A stretch of DNA of 64,000 bases from Luteolibacter yonseiensis. Lineage in GTDB: Bacteria; Verrucomicrobiota; Verrucomicrobiia; Verrucomicrobiales; Akkermansiaceae. Below, piece by piece: positions 27,901-36,589 of this stretch. The stretch spans positions 868,001 through 932,000 of the forward strand of contig NZ_JAENIK010000011.1 of the NCBI RefSeq assembly GCF_016595465.1, written 5' to 3'. The first letter of the stretch is position 1, and each line of letters opens with the position of its first letter. The translations under genes and the position numbers were made by a program. The notes beneath the pieces were generated by a model. The model had not been told where the DNA came from, did no database searches, and was given only the letters and a program-made list of their open reading frames with translations.

Positions 27901-30671
27901 CCGTTGGTTCCATTGTCCACCATCGGCACGCTCGTCCAATTCGTCAGATAGTTGGAGTCCGTCAGCCGGATGTAGCCTCCGGGATCCACCAGCTGATAGG
28001 AAAGCGAAACAGCGCCCATTCCGTCCGGATCGGTGATGCGGGCGGTGACGGTGACTGGCACGTTGGCAACGGGTTGCTGCGGCGTGTGGGCCACCTGGCG
28101 GATCTGGGGTGGAACAAGGGGAGTGGTGATCCGCGAGGAGTTCGCCGCGCCCGGAGTGGGGGCCGTGTCATTGGGGACGGCTGGTTTGAACAGACCGGCA
28201 TCGAAGAAATAGTCGCTGCTGCCGGTGCTTTCGTTGAGCGAGTGGACGCACAGCACGTTGGTGCCTCCGCGCAGGATGTTCTCTCCATTGACCACGGTAT
28301 TGAAGGTGAATGTCTCCCACTCCGTGGCGGGGTGCCCATCTATCGAGCCACTGTAATTGTAGGGAATCTGTCCGGACGGGGCGGTTACGCTTCGCGCCAC
28401 TTCCACTCCATTGATCCATGCGACGAACGCGTCGTCGTGACGGATACTGAGGCTGATCCGGGTCGGAAGGTTCGACGCCATCGTGAAATTCTTCCGATAG
28501 TAAACTGTGCGGTGCACGTTCCGCATGGCATTGCCGGCATTCAGATTGGTGGCGATGGTGTAGGAACCGCCATAGCCGAAGGGCGCGGTGGAGGAGCTCC
28601 ATGCCGCGTCATTGTAGCCGAAGTCGCGCCAAGCCGCCACCGGAGCGGACGCCTCGGCGGTGCCGCGTTTGTATTTCCAACCGCCGGACGAGGGAGAAAT
28701 ATAGGAAACCTCCGCCGTGCCAGGGGAATTGGATGAACGCCATGATCCGCCGACATCGTTGTCCAAAGCGGCGTTGACGAGTTCCATCGACGAGCCGGCG
28801 CCATCGGCCGAGGTCGGCCACGGGAATCCTTGTTGATAGGATACCGTGTCCTTGAGGTTGTTGGAAGCGTCACGCAGTTCGATGGTTTCCCCGCTGTTGG
28901 AAAGTTTGCCGCCATAGGGGCCGAGGGCGGAGACTCCGTACTTCGCCAGTAGGGTGGCGGGATCTTGGGCGATGACAATGTAGCCGCCGGGATTGAGCGT
29001 GGTCCCCGAGGGGAAGGTGAAGGTGATGCCGTCGGCAAGCTTCCAGTTCGCCAGGTCCACCGCCGAGTCGCCTGGATTATGCAGTTCGACGAATTCCAAT
29101 GGAATGGGGCCGAGGGTGGCATCGTCGTCAGGATGGTAGTGGATTTCATTGATGACCGGCGTGGAGTTCACCAGAGAGGTGGTGGCGAAGGTGTCGGACG
29201 AGTCCGCCCATGCGGTGCCCGCCCCATTGATGGCGCGGCAGCGGAAATAATAGGTGGTGTTGGTGGTGAGTCCGGCGACAAAACGGGTGAAATTTCCCCC
29301 ATCCACCCCCACCGCCGCGGAATGGGTCCACGATGCGGGATCGGTCCCTCCGTCGGTGAGGCCGTAGAAAATGGTGATGTCCGGAGGATCGTTGCCATCA
29401 TCCGTCACCTCGCCGCGCAGGGTGGCGGTCGTGCCGGTGATGCCGGTGGGAGCCGCGTTTTCCACTTGGGCGGACGTGATGGACAGAGTGGTGAACGTGG
29501 AGGTGTTGGACGCCCACGAACCGCCGCCCGAATTCGCGGCGAAAGCCCTGAAAAAATACGGTGTGGCGACCTGCAGTCCGGTGGCGGTGCCTTTGCCGGA
29601 ACTGTCGATGGAACCCGGAGGAATGGAAGCCTGCCAATCGCCAGGAGTATCGCCTCCGTCGGTGGTCCCGTAGTAAATTGTGATTGCCGGAGATTCCCCA
29701 CCGTTCGCGGTGATCACCGCACCCAGGCTCGCGCCGCGCGAACCGATGTTGGTGGCGTTTCCCGTAACGACGGTCGGGGGGAGCGGCGAGGTTTCGAACG
29801 ACTCCTCGTTTGACCAGGAATCACCCGCGCCGTTCGTCGCCCGGGCGATGAAATGGTAGGTCGTGTTCGCGGCGAGTCCGCCGATCTGGGTGGAAAAAGC
29901 GGCGGATTGGGTGCCGGTGAGGGTGGTGCTGTGCTGCCAATCCGCCGGAACGTTGGCTCCGGAGGAGCTTCCCCAGAAGATGGTGACCGTCGGTGCGGAG
30001 TTTCCGACAGATGTCACTTCTCCGTTCAATGTCGCCGTCGCCGCGGTGATTCCGGTGGCGGGCAGCGTTGACAGAACCGCCGATCCCGGAGGGAACAGAG
30101 GACTGGCATCCAGCCGGATGTTGTCAAAATGGGACCTGCCCTCGCCGCGGGCGCGGAGGAGGATCCGGATGGTTTTGCCGACCGCGGAAGGATTGGCCTG
30201 CGTATCAAAAACCAATGGCGGCGCATCCGCGAAGGTGCCCGCGGGGACGGTGCCGTAAACACTGTGGGAGCCGGTGGCCCTCACCACCCCGGTGGAATCC
30301 GCCAGCAGGTATTGGGTCTGGTTGCCTGGAGACGTCAGGCCGGATCGGTTCCCTACTCCGACGGTGAGAGTGTAGCGTGTGTTCACCTGATACGTGACAC
30401 CGAGATCCTGCCACACGTCGTAATCCTGGACCATGCCAAGGTGATCCGTGCCATCGGATGAGAAACCATTGATGTACTCTTCAAAGGAGCTTCCGTTGTT
30501 CGGCCCACCCGTGCCGGTCCATTCCGGGCCGATGGCGCTGCTATACCCTCCGGATGTCAGGGTGTTTCCTTCGAAGGAAAAGTCTCCGATCGACACGGGG
30601 GCTGCGGTCAGGGGCTGGAAAATGAGCGCGGCAAGGCTCACCAGTCGCGCGAGGCGGGTGTGGAACATCAT
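24957..30671 (-). CDS. Giant secreted protein with fibronectin III-like, lamin-tail and CotH-kinase-like domains
   Basis: The product is 1904 residues. Either of two adjacent ATGs may be the start; the signal peptide MFHTRLARLVSLAALIFQPL fixes the region. Residues ~25-180 are a jelly-roll-like N-terminus (PVSIGDFSFEGNTL). Four repeats of ~95 residues follow to ~500, each with a line such as TAATATLNGEVTSVGN, of fibronectin III type. A lamin-tail domain begins at ~503 (VINEIHYHPDDD, EFVELHNPGDSAVDLANWKL). The CotH-like part is ~1028-1390 (MRFRGTIVYDGIVYDHIEFK, FNRTRDLVARDNWG). The C-terminus has SGDGVENLIRYALGVGP and RVKGTNDLTTWPTV, the module shared with other secreted proteins here. CotH proteins phosphorylate spore-coat proteins in Bacillus; in this phylum the role is unknown. 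It converges with the PVC dehydrogenase gene, leaving only two bases between the stops. Confidence 0.85.
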   Translation of the reverse strand: MMFHTRLARLVSLAALIFQPLTAAPVSIGDFSFEGNTLTSGGYSSAIGPEWTGTGGPNNGSSFEEYINGFSSDGTDHLGMVQDYDVWQDLGVTYQVNTRYTLTVGVGNRSGLTSPGNQTQYLLADSTGVVRATGSHSVYGTVPAGTFADAPPLVFDTQANPSAVGKTIRILLRARGEGRSHFDNIRLDASPLFPPGSAVLSTLPATGITAATATLNGEVTSVGNSAPTVTIFWGSSSGANVPADWQHSTTLTGTQSAAFSTQIGGLAANTTYHFIARATNGAGDSWSNEESFETSPLPPTVVTGNATNIGSRGASLGAVITANGGESPAITIYYGTTDGGDTPGDWQASIPPGSIDSSGKGTATGLQVATPYFFRAFAANSGGGSWASNTSTFTTLSITSAQVENAAPTGITGTTATLRGEVTDDGNDPPDITIFYGLTDGGTDPASWTHSAAVGVDGGNFTRFVAGLTTNTTYYFRCRAINGAGTAWADSSDTFATTSLVNSTPVINEIHYHPDDDATLGPIPLEFVELHNPGDSAVDLANWKLADGITFTFPSGTTLNPGGYIVIAQDPATLLAKYGVSALGPYGGKLSNSGETIELRDASNNLKDTVSYQQGFPWPTSADGAGSSMELVNAALDNDVGGSWRSSNSPGTAEVSYISPSSGGWKYKRGTAEASAPVAAWRDFGYNDAAWSSSTAPFGYGGSYTIATNLNAGNAMRNVHRTVYYRKNFTMASNLPTRISLSIRHDDAFVAWINGVEVARSVTAPSGQIPYNYSGSIDGHPATEWETFTFNTVVNGENILRGGTNVLCVHSLNESTGSSDYFFDAGLFKPAVPNDTAPTPGAANSSRITTPLVPPQIRQVAHTPQQPVANVPVTVTARITDPDGMGAVSLSYQLVDPGGYIRLTDSNYLTNWTSVPMVDNGTNGDAVAGDSNFTAVLPASLQTHRRLVRYRISFADSLGNPQTVPYTDDEQPNFAYFVYNGVPAWTGTIRPGAPTVTYPVSGLPNVRTYQLIADATDVNNSQYSGGYNGMRFRGTIVYDGIVYDHIEFKNRGIGSTYQAGKNKWNIFFNRTRDLVARDNWGRKYAETWNNLILNANAAPWAPVNRGAAGVEEASSARIFELAGNTNFRTHYVHWRVIDDAVETSPADQYTGDLWGLYLAIEPTEGNFLDERNLPDGNVYSIEGGGGDKKHQGEGQPVDSSDWITFRNSLAAGGQTEAWYRANMDLDKLYTFMAINRLIGNVDVRPGDNYRYYHRSSDNKWEILGYDFDMQFIPAHHWGGTMDGVTVAGQPTSILAIMRHPALAREYRNRCRELMDLLASDGAADGGQIGQLLHEYASLVNPTGQTVTWANLDAAVWNLNPRTTGGHSGNFYRANMTDSRGGLDGTVSTGSWIRTLADPDGDGFSDFPNRIKWFVDFSTNTYPAGAAPWVRKATYTAGGGNDPDVNRQKGYGYKYLEWESLYGGYANANVEPGTAPNNDYPNTPTLTATGDPGFPTSGLDFTSGAFSDPQGSGTFAAWQWRIAEISAPGIPGYDSSKPCKYEIEALATSAPLTTAPGAFSIPLGMAEAGKTYRVRVRHKDATGNWGHWSLPVQFAATAPAVQLVHYWNFNTPAPLLTPTRTSGGGAITVSGTWESGTGQDFAAANSRLGNAAGSHLRVNLPIGQTVDIKAPTTGFEDIILRYETRRSGQGAGTQTVSYTLDGTNYVPFETFAIADGVPEVKVLDFRNLPDTDNNPAFAVRVTFQQAGGGTAGNNRFDNLTVEGRELPERYANWRIASFPNPADLADDNISGPQANPSGDGVENLIRYALGVGPYDPVAGLLPELLKNGGNHDFRFRYDATKPDLIWRVKGTNDLTTWPTVLFDSQTSTIPPLENGWLGIPLPAPGGGQDEGSKLFIRLEVELATP

Positions 30672-30763
30672 GGGTTTGAAGGGAAATGATACGCCGGTTT
30701 CCGATGGTTTCTCCAACAAACGGGACGTGATTGGAAAAACTCCCCGAGTGGGGTGGTCCGTCT

Positions 30764-30795
30764 GGTATCCGGCGATGGTATCTCCACCGGATACC
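30764..30795 (-). other. Inverted repeat downstream of the AddB-like gene
   Basis: GGTATCCGG and CCGGATACC, nine bases each with a 14-base spacer, lie 24 bases past the nuclease stop and ~93 bases before the start of the giant secreted protein on the same strand. It could end the nuclease transcript or act on the downstream gene. No T-tract follows directly. Confidence 0.4.
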
Positions 30796-30818
30796 GGTTC
30801 TGGAATCTTCCATTCGGG

Positions 30819-33551
30819 TTAGTGGCGGACCATTTCCTCAAGCGTGCGTCCCGCCGCGAGGATGGAGTAGTCGTCGTAGGTCACCTTTTCCGCGGGCGGC
30901 CAGAAGATTCCCGCTGCGATCCGGCCCGCCACCCATTCCGCACAGGCTTCCGCAGCCTCCAGATCGGCTGGCTCGAAGCCGCTCCATTCATGGATCGCCA
31001 CATCCGCCTCTGTCGATCGAAGGGTGAAATAACACGGAGCCGGCATGGGGTCGCCCCGTTTCACCAAGGCCGCCGCATAGAGCGGGAGTTGCAGGTTATG
31101 CCAAAGGAACTCCGCGGTCTTCCCCTTGTCCTCGCCGAGGTAAACGGCCGGACATTCCCGGCTGAGATGGGAGGCGAGAGTGGTGCCGGATGTCAGTTTT
31201 TTCCGGTGCGCCTTGTCCACGCTGTCGACCTTGCCTGTTTTGTAATCCAGCACCCGCAGTCTGCCGGATTCCCGATGGCGGTCGATGCGGTCGATTTTCG
31301 CGACGATGGACGCACCGCCCACCGGCAGTTCCACCTTGCGCTCGACATCCACGACCTCCCAACCGTCGATTCTGTTGGCCGCCTGCACGCGGGACAGCCA
31401 GAGGAAGCGCTGGCGCAGCGCCTCGGTCTGGATGCGCACGGCGAGAGGGGATCTCTTGCCAAACCACTCGGCCACCACCCGATTGAGTTCGGCGGACAAC
31501 CAGTCGTGGATGGCCTCGGGTTTTTCAAAATCCCGTGCCTCCGTGTCGCGCCCCCAGCGTTCCAGCACCTCGTGGGTCACATTGCCGAAATCCCGCGCGT
31601 TCCATTCCGCCCGCCCCGTTTCCGAGCACTGCATTTTCACCGCGTGTTTCAGATAATAGCGGAAAGGGCAGGCGAGGTAGTCGCCGAGGGAGGTGACGTT
31701 CAGGCGTTTCGGCGGCTCCACGGTGCGTGGTTGCCACTTCCAGTCGGTTTCCCTGCGCAATCCGGCTTCGGGTGGTTCGACCTCCTTGAAAAGAAGTTTC
31801 ACACGCCCCGGGAGCTCGTCCCGGCCGGCGGCCAACAAAAGGCGGGACGGCAGCAGTGACTCGCCTCCCGCACCGTTCTTCCCACAGATCACATCCACCC
31901 GTCCGCCATCCTTGCGGGCTTCCAGCATGGAATGATAGAGGAACGCGTCCCGGGCCGCCCGATCCGAGTCCTTGATGAGTCCGAGCCTGTCCCGGCCGGC
32001 CTCGCTCAGCCATGGTTCGCCGCCGCCTCGTGCGGGCACCTTGCCATCGTTCATGCCGCAGAGAACCAGATGCCGTCCCGGCTCGTGGAAAAGCTCCAAC
32101 CATCCCTGAACATCCAGGACCCTGCCGGCAGGTGGTAGCGGAACAGGGGAGGGGATGCCGGAGAGCATCAGCTCGATCCAGAAGGTGGCACCCCGCCTCA
32201 CCTTCTCCATCAAGGGCACGGCATCCGCCAGCCATTGCGCCATTGCCGCGGATGTTTCCTGGGTCTTCGGCCCGCAGCGGGCGAGCACGCCAAGCATCCG
32301 CTCCATGGAGCCAGCGAAATTTTCTCTCAGGAAACTTGCCCGCCAGTTTTCCAACCCCTCCGCCGCGGCAAGCAGTTCCTCCGCCGCGACCTTGTCCGCG
32401 TCCGTGCGGAAAGTTTCGGCTGCGATCCGGCGGCGCAGATCATCGGTTCTCGCCACCATCCAGCGATCCCGGAGTTCCGCCAGGGTTTTGGCTTTCTGCG
32501 CGCGTTTCCCCGATACCAATACCCCCGTTTCCGGCAGGGCCAGCAGATTGGACATCGCCGCCAGCGTCGGATCGCCAAGCCACGCACTCCATATCCTGAA
32601 CCAGTGCGTCAGGCCTCCCGTCACCCCGATCGCCGCCGGGTGAAATGTCGGCCAGCCTTCCCGGGTGAACGCGTGCGCCAGTTCCTCACCCACTTCCGTG
32701 TCCGCGGAGCCCAGGGCGACTTCGTTCGATGGTGTCCCCATTTCGCCGACGACCCTCAGGGCCTCGACGGCTTGCTGGCGTGGGTCCGCCACCACCTGTA
32801 CCGAACCGTCCGGCCATGGTTGGCGGCGTTCGGTCCATGATTCAAGCGCCCTGCCGATGGGGGAAAAACCGGCAGCCTCATTCTCCGGCGCACCGATGAG
32901 CGCTGTCACCCGCTTCTCCCAAGCCAGCCAGGCGCGCTCGACCAGCGGTGGCATTTCCGCGACGCCTGCCAGGACGATGCGGGAAATCCCACCGGGCATG
33001 GACAGGCCTTCCGCGAGGATCCGGCTGCGGCTCTTTTCGCCCCAGCTCTGCAATTTTTTTTCCACCAACTCTTCCAACCTTGCGAGCGCCTGCCAGCGTT
33101 CCGCCTCCACCGTGTCGCGGAGTTTCCACGCCGCATTCGCCATCATCAGCCCGTTTTCCTGCAACGAATGCCGTAACCGGAGCATCTCCTGGGCGAGTCC
33201 GCCCGCCCAGTTCCGTTCCTCGCCCGGTGGTTCGGGAAACAACGCGCCGAATTCCGACCAATCTCCGATACTTTCCAAAACCTCCACCCAGGCCACCCGC
33301 TCGCTCCAATCTGTCGCCGCAACGGCATCACCGAACTGCAAAAACGAACCAGGTGTCACCACTTGCGGCGACATCACGGCGCCTGCCGCCTCGGCCAATG
33401 CCTCACGCAGCCGCCGTCCGCTCTGCGCGGTGGGCACCACCACCATCATCCCCGGCAGTTCCCCGCGCCGCTCCAGCAGCCAGGCAACCGTCTTCGCTAA
33501 AAACGGCCGGTCCCATCCGAGAAATACGCGCTCCACCATGGAGTCGAGCAT
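30819..33551 (-). CDS. AddB/RecB-like PD-(D/E)XK nuclease protein
   Basis: The product is 910 residues from MLDSMVERVFLGWDRPFLA; an ATG four codons in is an alternative start. The N-terminal half is helicase-like without a working Walker A, as in AddB (MMVVVPTAQSGRRLREALAE). The C-terminal nuclease has DYLACPFRYYLKHAVKM (~625-641), GNVTHEVLERWG, and the PD-(D/E)XK core RLRVLDYKTGKV (~763-774). AddB pairs with AddA to resect double-strand breaks. No AddA gene is in the window. The C-terminal cysteine triplet that holds an iron-sulfur cluster in Firmicute AddB seems absent: the corresponding end reads VTYDDYSILAAGRTLEEM. It lies 28 bases after the M60 peptidase gene on the same strand. Confidence 0.82.
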   Translation of the reverse strand: MLDSMVERVFLGWDRPFLAKTVAWLLERRGELPGMMVVVPTAQSGRRLREALAEAAGAVMSPQVVTPGSFLQFGDAVAATDWSERVAWVEVLESIGDWSEFGALFPEPPGEERNWAGGLAQEMLRLRHSLQENGLMMANAAWKLRDTVEAERWQALARLEELVEKKLQSWGEKSRSRILAEGLSMPGGISRIVLAGVAEMPPLVERAWLAWEKRVTALIGAPENEAAGFSPIGRALESWTERRQPWPDGSVQVVADPRQQAVEALRVVGEMGTPSNEVALGSADTEVGEELAHAFTREGWPTFHPAAIGVTGGLTHWFRIWSAWLGDPTLAAMSNLLALPETGVLVSGKRAQKAKTLAELRDRWMVARTDDLRRRIAAETFRTDADKVAAEELLAAAEGLENWRASFLRENFAGSMERMLGVLARCGPKTQETSAAMAQWLADAVPLMEKVRRGATFWIELMLSGIPSPVPLPPAGRVLDVQGWLELFHEPGRHLVLCGMNDGKVPARGGGEPWLSEAGRDRLGLIKDSDRAARDAFLYHSMLEARKDGGRVDVICGKNGAGGESLLPSRLLLAAGRDELPGRVKLLFKEVEPPEAGLRRETDWKWQPRTVEPPKRLNVTSLGDYLACPFRYYLKHAVKMQCSETGRAEWNARDFGNVTHEVLERWGRDTEARDFEKPEAIHDWLSAELNRVVAEWFGKRSPLAVRIQTEALRQRFLWLSRVQAANRIDGWEVVDVERKVELPVGGASIVAKIDRIDRHRESGRLRVLDYKTGKVDSVDKAHRKKLTSGTTLASHLSRECPAVYLGEDKGKTAEFLWHNLQLPLYAAALVKRGDPMPAPCYFTLRSTEADVAIHEWSGFEPADLEAAEACAEWVAGRIAAGIFWPPAEKVTYDDYSILAAGRTLEEMVRH

Positions 33552-33579
33552 CGGTGTGGAGGCTTGTGATGGGAATCAA

Positions 33580-35796
33580 TTATTTCCCCCAATCCTCAGG
33601 CATCCACGTTGGCAGTCCGGCGATGGAGTTGCGGGCGGCTTCGCTGGTGGGGACGCCCCATGCCTGGAAGAACGGGCCGAGATTTTTTCCCGCCGCACGG
33701 GAGAAGCGGGTGAGCCATTGGTCGCGTTTCCCGTCGTCGTTTTTCGGACGTTCGCTGTCGGGGAGGGCAAGGTATTCGGCGAAGACCTTCTTGTAGGTGT
33801 CCCATCCGAAACCGGCGCGCAACTGGTCATACATGGTCAGGGCGAGGAACGGGTCGCTTTTCCAAACGGAGAATTTTTCCGAATCGGGGAGGGCGAGATA
33901 GGCCTTGAGGCGTTTCGCGACCTCGGGCGGATTCATGGCGTCGTGACCGGTGCCGGGAGGCAGCTTGCAGACGGTCTCCGAGACGTAGAGCGAGTAGAGG
34001 TTGCAGGTGACCTCCACGGTGCCGTCGAAGGTCCAGTCTCCTTTCTGGTGGTTGTGGCCGAGTTCGTGGAAGTGTCCCCAACTGCCGGCTCCGAGTTCCC
34101 TGGTGGAAAGCGACTGCTCCACACTGTGGTCCAGCCAGGTCATGATGGGATAGCCGCTGTGCATGTAGCCTGCGGAGATCTGCACGTCCGGGACGATTCT
34201 TTCCGGGCGTTTCCGTTCGCGGGGGATGGCGCTGAGGTCGGCCTCCGCGTCCAGGATCTTGTCCCAGAGGGTGAGGAGTTCGTCAGGATTCTCAAGACGG
34301 CGTATCTTTGCGGATGGGACACTCAGGATGACCTTGCCGGTCTCCAGCTCCGCCCATGGCGCGGGGTGGTCACGGAGGGTCTTTTTCCAATCGGTGACCT
34401 TGGTTTTTCCGAGGACGAAGTGCGGGGCTTCGACCGCTCCGGAAATGGTGACCTGGATGGTGACGTGCGGGGCCTTTTCCGGGATATCGATGTAGATCAG
34501 TCCGCCGAACGGACTGGCGACGGAGGACTGCGGTTCCTTCAGCGGTTCGCGACGGGAGATTTCCGGGACTCGTTTCCAATCGTCCAGGTGCCACAGGGTG
34601 TCCGAGTGGCAGCCGATGCGCACCGACAGACCCTTGCCCGCCGTTTCCCGTGGAATGGTGATGCGGATGACTTCTCCGGGCGCGGCATAAAGTCCGGTGC
34701 TGTGCCACTGCGGAACCGCGGCGTCGATGTCCAGGGTACGGCTGACGCGTGGAGCGGATTTCGGAACAGGCCCGGGAAACACCTCGGCGGCGGGGTGGGG
34801 GCTGATCTGTTCCGGTTTGGTGTTGCGGAGCAGTTCGAGATCACGGGTGAGCATGAGCCTGCCGAGCGCGTCGGAGGAGCGGACGGGTTTGGCCTCGGTG
34901 GGAACGGGTGATCCCTTGCCGCCAAGGGTAGCGATTTTCGGCAGGAGGATCTTGTCTTCGGGTGAGATCGAGCGGATGGCATCGGACAAGGTGGCCGCAC
35001 ATTGGGCGAGGGCGGGAGGATCGAGTTTTTCCTTCCCCATGCGTCCGGATGCCAACGCGTCCAGCGCGGTTGTGGCGTTGAGGAGCGTGAGATTGCCGCC
35101 GGTGGAGAAGCCCTGCGGAAGTGTCTTGTCAGGAGTGCCGGCGGTGAAAGCGAGCCCTGCTTTCTGGAGCAGGAGATTTCCAGGATACTCGCCGGCGAGC
35201 TGGGCGTTTTCCTTGCGAAAGATCTGCACCCAGCCCCAACCGGTGGCTCCGGCCACCAGGCCTCCGCCGGATTGGATGAATTTTTCCAACGGGGCGATGT
35301 CGTCATTGGAGATCCAGAACGGTGCGACGAAAACGACGTCGAGACGGGAGATCTTCGTCGCCCACTCCTTGTCATCAAGCGCCACGGTGTCGAATCCCGC
35401 GGCTTTCAAATGCTCCATCAACGGCTCGTTTTTCAGGATGCCGATCTTTGGCTTCGCCTTGTCACCCGCGGCCCAGCGGGCGATATTGGGGAGCAGCGCG
35501 CCGTTGTCCGCGGTTTTCTCCGGTTTGAGGAACCCGTCATGACCAAAAACAACGATGCGTCCCTTCTGCCAGCGCGCTGCGGCGGCGATGGGGAGCAAGG
35601 CGTTTTTTCCATCCTTCCCTGCAACCAGAGGGAAGGCGTTCGGCCCGAAGGCTGTCACGCCACCCGGCAGCCCGCCGGTGTTCACCGCGCTCACGCCCTT
35701 CAGCATGGCCGCGCGGTCCGCATCATCAGTGGGTGCCGCAGGAACGGGAGCCACGAGGCAGGCGATGACAAGGGCGATCGAGAGGGTTTGTTTCAT
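33580..35796 (-). CDS. Secreted M60-family (enhancin-like) metallopeptidase
   Basis: The product is 738 residues with signal peptide MKQTLSIALVIACLVAPVPA. The zinc site is HELGH at 577-581 in SWGHFHELGHNHQKGDWTFD, followed by GTVEVTCNLYSLYVSE, whose glutamate fits the M60 pattern HExxH(8,24)E. The N-terminal ~300 residues resemble the glutamine-amidotransferase-like region of TCAF/M60 proteins (GRIVVFGHDGFLKPEKT, LEKFIQSGGGLVAGATGWGW). M60 peptidases of gut and soil bacteria cut mucin-like glycoproteins. The substrate here is unknown, but a free-living polysaccharide or glycoprotein degrader would fit. The AddB-like gene follows after 28 bases, an unexpected partner. The run of the frame and signal peptide make the start secure. 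Confidence 0.88.
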   Translation of the reverse strand: MKQTLSIALVIACLVAPVPAAPTDDADRAAMLKGVSAVNTGGLPGGVTAFGPNAFPLVAGKDGKNALLPIAAAARWQKGRIVVFGHDGFLKPEKTADNGALLPNIARWAAGDKAKPKIGILKNEPLMEHLKAAGFDTVALDDKEWATKISRLDVVFVAPFWISNDDIAPLEKFIQSGGGLVAGATGWGWVQIFRKENAQLAGEYPGNLLLQKAGLAFTAGTPDKTLPQGFSTGGNLTLLNATTALDALASGRMGKEKLDPPALAQCAATLSDAIRSISPEDKILLPKIATLGGKGSPVPTEAKPVRSSDALGRLMLTRDLELLRNTKPEQISPHPAAEVFPGPVPKSAPRVSRTLDIDAAVPQWHSTGLYAAPGEVIRITIPRETAGKGLSVRIGCHSDTLWHLDDWKRVPEISRREPLKEPQSSVASPFGGLIYIDIPEKAPHVTIQVTISGAVEAPHFVLGKTKVTDWKKTLRDHPAPWAELETGKVILSVPSAKIRRLENPDELLTLWDKILDAEADLSAIPRERKRPERIVPDVQISAGYMHSGYPIMTWLDHSVEQSLSTRELGAGSWGHFHELGHNHQKGDWTFDGTVEVTCNLYSLYVSETVCKLPPGTGHDAMNPPEVAKRLKAYLALPDSEKFSVWKSDPFLALTMYDQLRAGFGWDTYKKVFAEYLALPDSERPKNDDGKRDQWLTRFSRAAGKNLGPFFQAWGVPTSEAARNSIAGLPTWMPEDWGK

Positions 35797-35892
35797 GGGT
35801 TTGTTATGGAATTATCTCGTGTTACGAAGTGGTTTTTTAAATTTTTTCGTAAAACAACGGACCGATGTGACCGCGCCTCCAATCCGCTGACA

Positions 35893-35923
35893 CAAAAGCC
35901 CCGCGATCTTCCAATCGCGGGGC
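35893..35923 (-). terminator. Rho-independent terminator after the DUF5069 gene
   Basis: On the minus strand a perfect 10-bp stem GCCCCGCGAT / ATCGCGGGGC with a six-base loop is followed by TTTTG, 36 bases downstream of the stop codon. Confidence 0.85.
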
Positions 35924-35959
35924 CTGTTCGCCGGGGGAATTCCCGCCCGGCTTGGAAAA

Positions 35960-36400
35960 TCAGGCGAGGACCTGCTGGTGGAAGCTGTGCCAGTCATCGA
36001 GATTGTTCAGATTGATGGCGTCGCGGATCTTGCCTTCGTCGGGGATGCCGTTGGCACCGAGGATGGAGGTGCGCACGTCATCGGCATGGATGTAACCGGC
36101 GATGTCGGCATTGAGCTTCGCGACGGCGTCAGGATCCAGCGAGCCGCCGGATTGTTCGAGCACCCAGGCCTCCAGCTCGGGATAGGTGGGTTTGCTGTTG
36201 GAGATGAATTCCTCGAAGGCCGCCTTATCGAGACCCAGACCGGCGAGAACCATGCCATCATAGCCATTTCCGCAGGAGGGGTAGTCCGGGTGGAGTTTTC
36301 CAGCGGCACCGAGGGATGCCTTGAGCCAGAGGCGGGGCAGGTGAAGGACTCCGAGCGGGCCGGCGGTGCCGGAACTGATCAATGGGATGAATTGTGACAT
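35960..36400 (-). CDS. DUF5069 domain protein
   Basis: The 146-residue soluble protein starts MSQFIPLISSGTAGPLGVLH. Recognisable features are LPRLWLKASLGAAGKLHPDY, DGMVLAGLGLD and the C-terminal LNNLDDWHSFHQQVL, which match the small DUF5069 family common in Verrucomicrobiota. Its biochemical function is not known. The gene is divergent from argH across a ~190-base spacer and has its own terminator, so it is probably a single-gene transcript. The start is chosen at 36400 because a ten-residue upstream extension to 36430 has no family character. Confidence 0.8.
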   Translation of the reverse strand: MSQFIPLISSGTAGPLGVLHLPRLWLKASLGAAGKLHPDYPSCGNGYDGMVLAGLGLDKAAFEEFISNSKPTYPELEAWVLEQSGGSLDPDAVAKLNADIAGYIHADDVRTSILGANGIPDEGKIRDAINLNNLDDWHSFHQQVLA

Positions 36401-36589
36401 GGTATTCGGGATGGTTTGAAAGGTGAGCATATCAATCGGGAAACCGGGGAGGATTGCAAACCTTTGTTGCCGGAAAGCCCGTGGATTACCGGAACTTTAG
36501 CATTTGATCTCCCGTGCCTATGGTTCAGCTTCCTGCCCGCCGCATCTCCTGTGCGGAAAAATTTCTCACTCCAAATCACTCACACCGCT

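Noticed and set aside
26574-28736. Two long plus-strand frames (252 and 399 residues)
   Set aside because: Both are antisense to the CotH/lamin-tail gene and have no start context or recognisable domain.
32665-34911. 748-residue plus-strand frame
   Set aside because: It is antisense to the AddB-like and M60 peptidase genes, which have signal peptide, zinc motif and nuclease motifs; the plus frame is rich in Arg/Pro/Ser and lacks any family motif.
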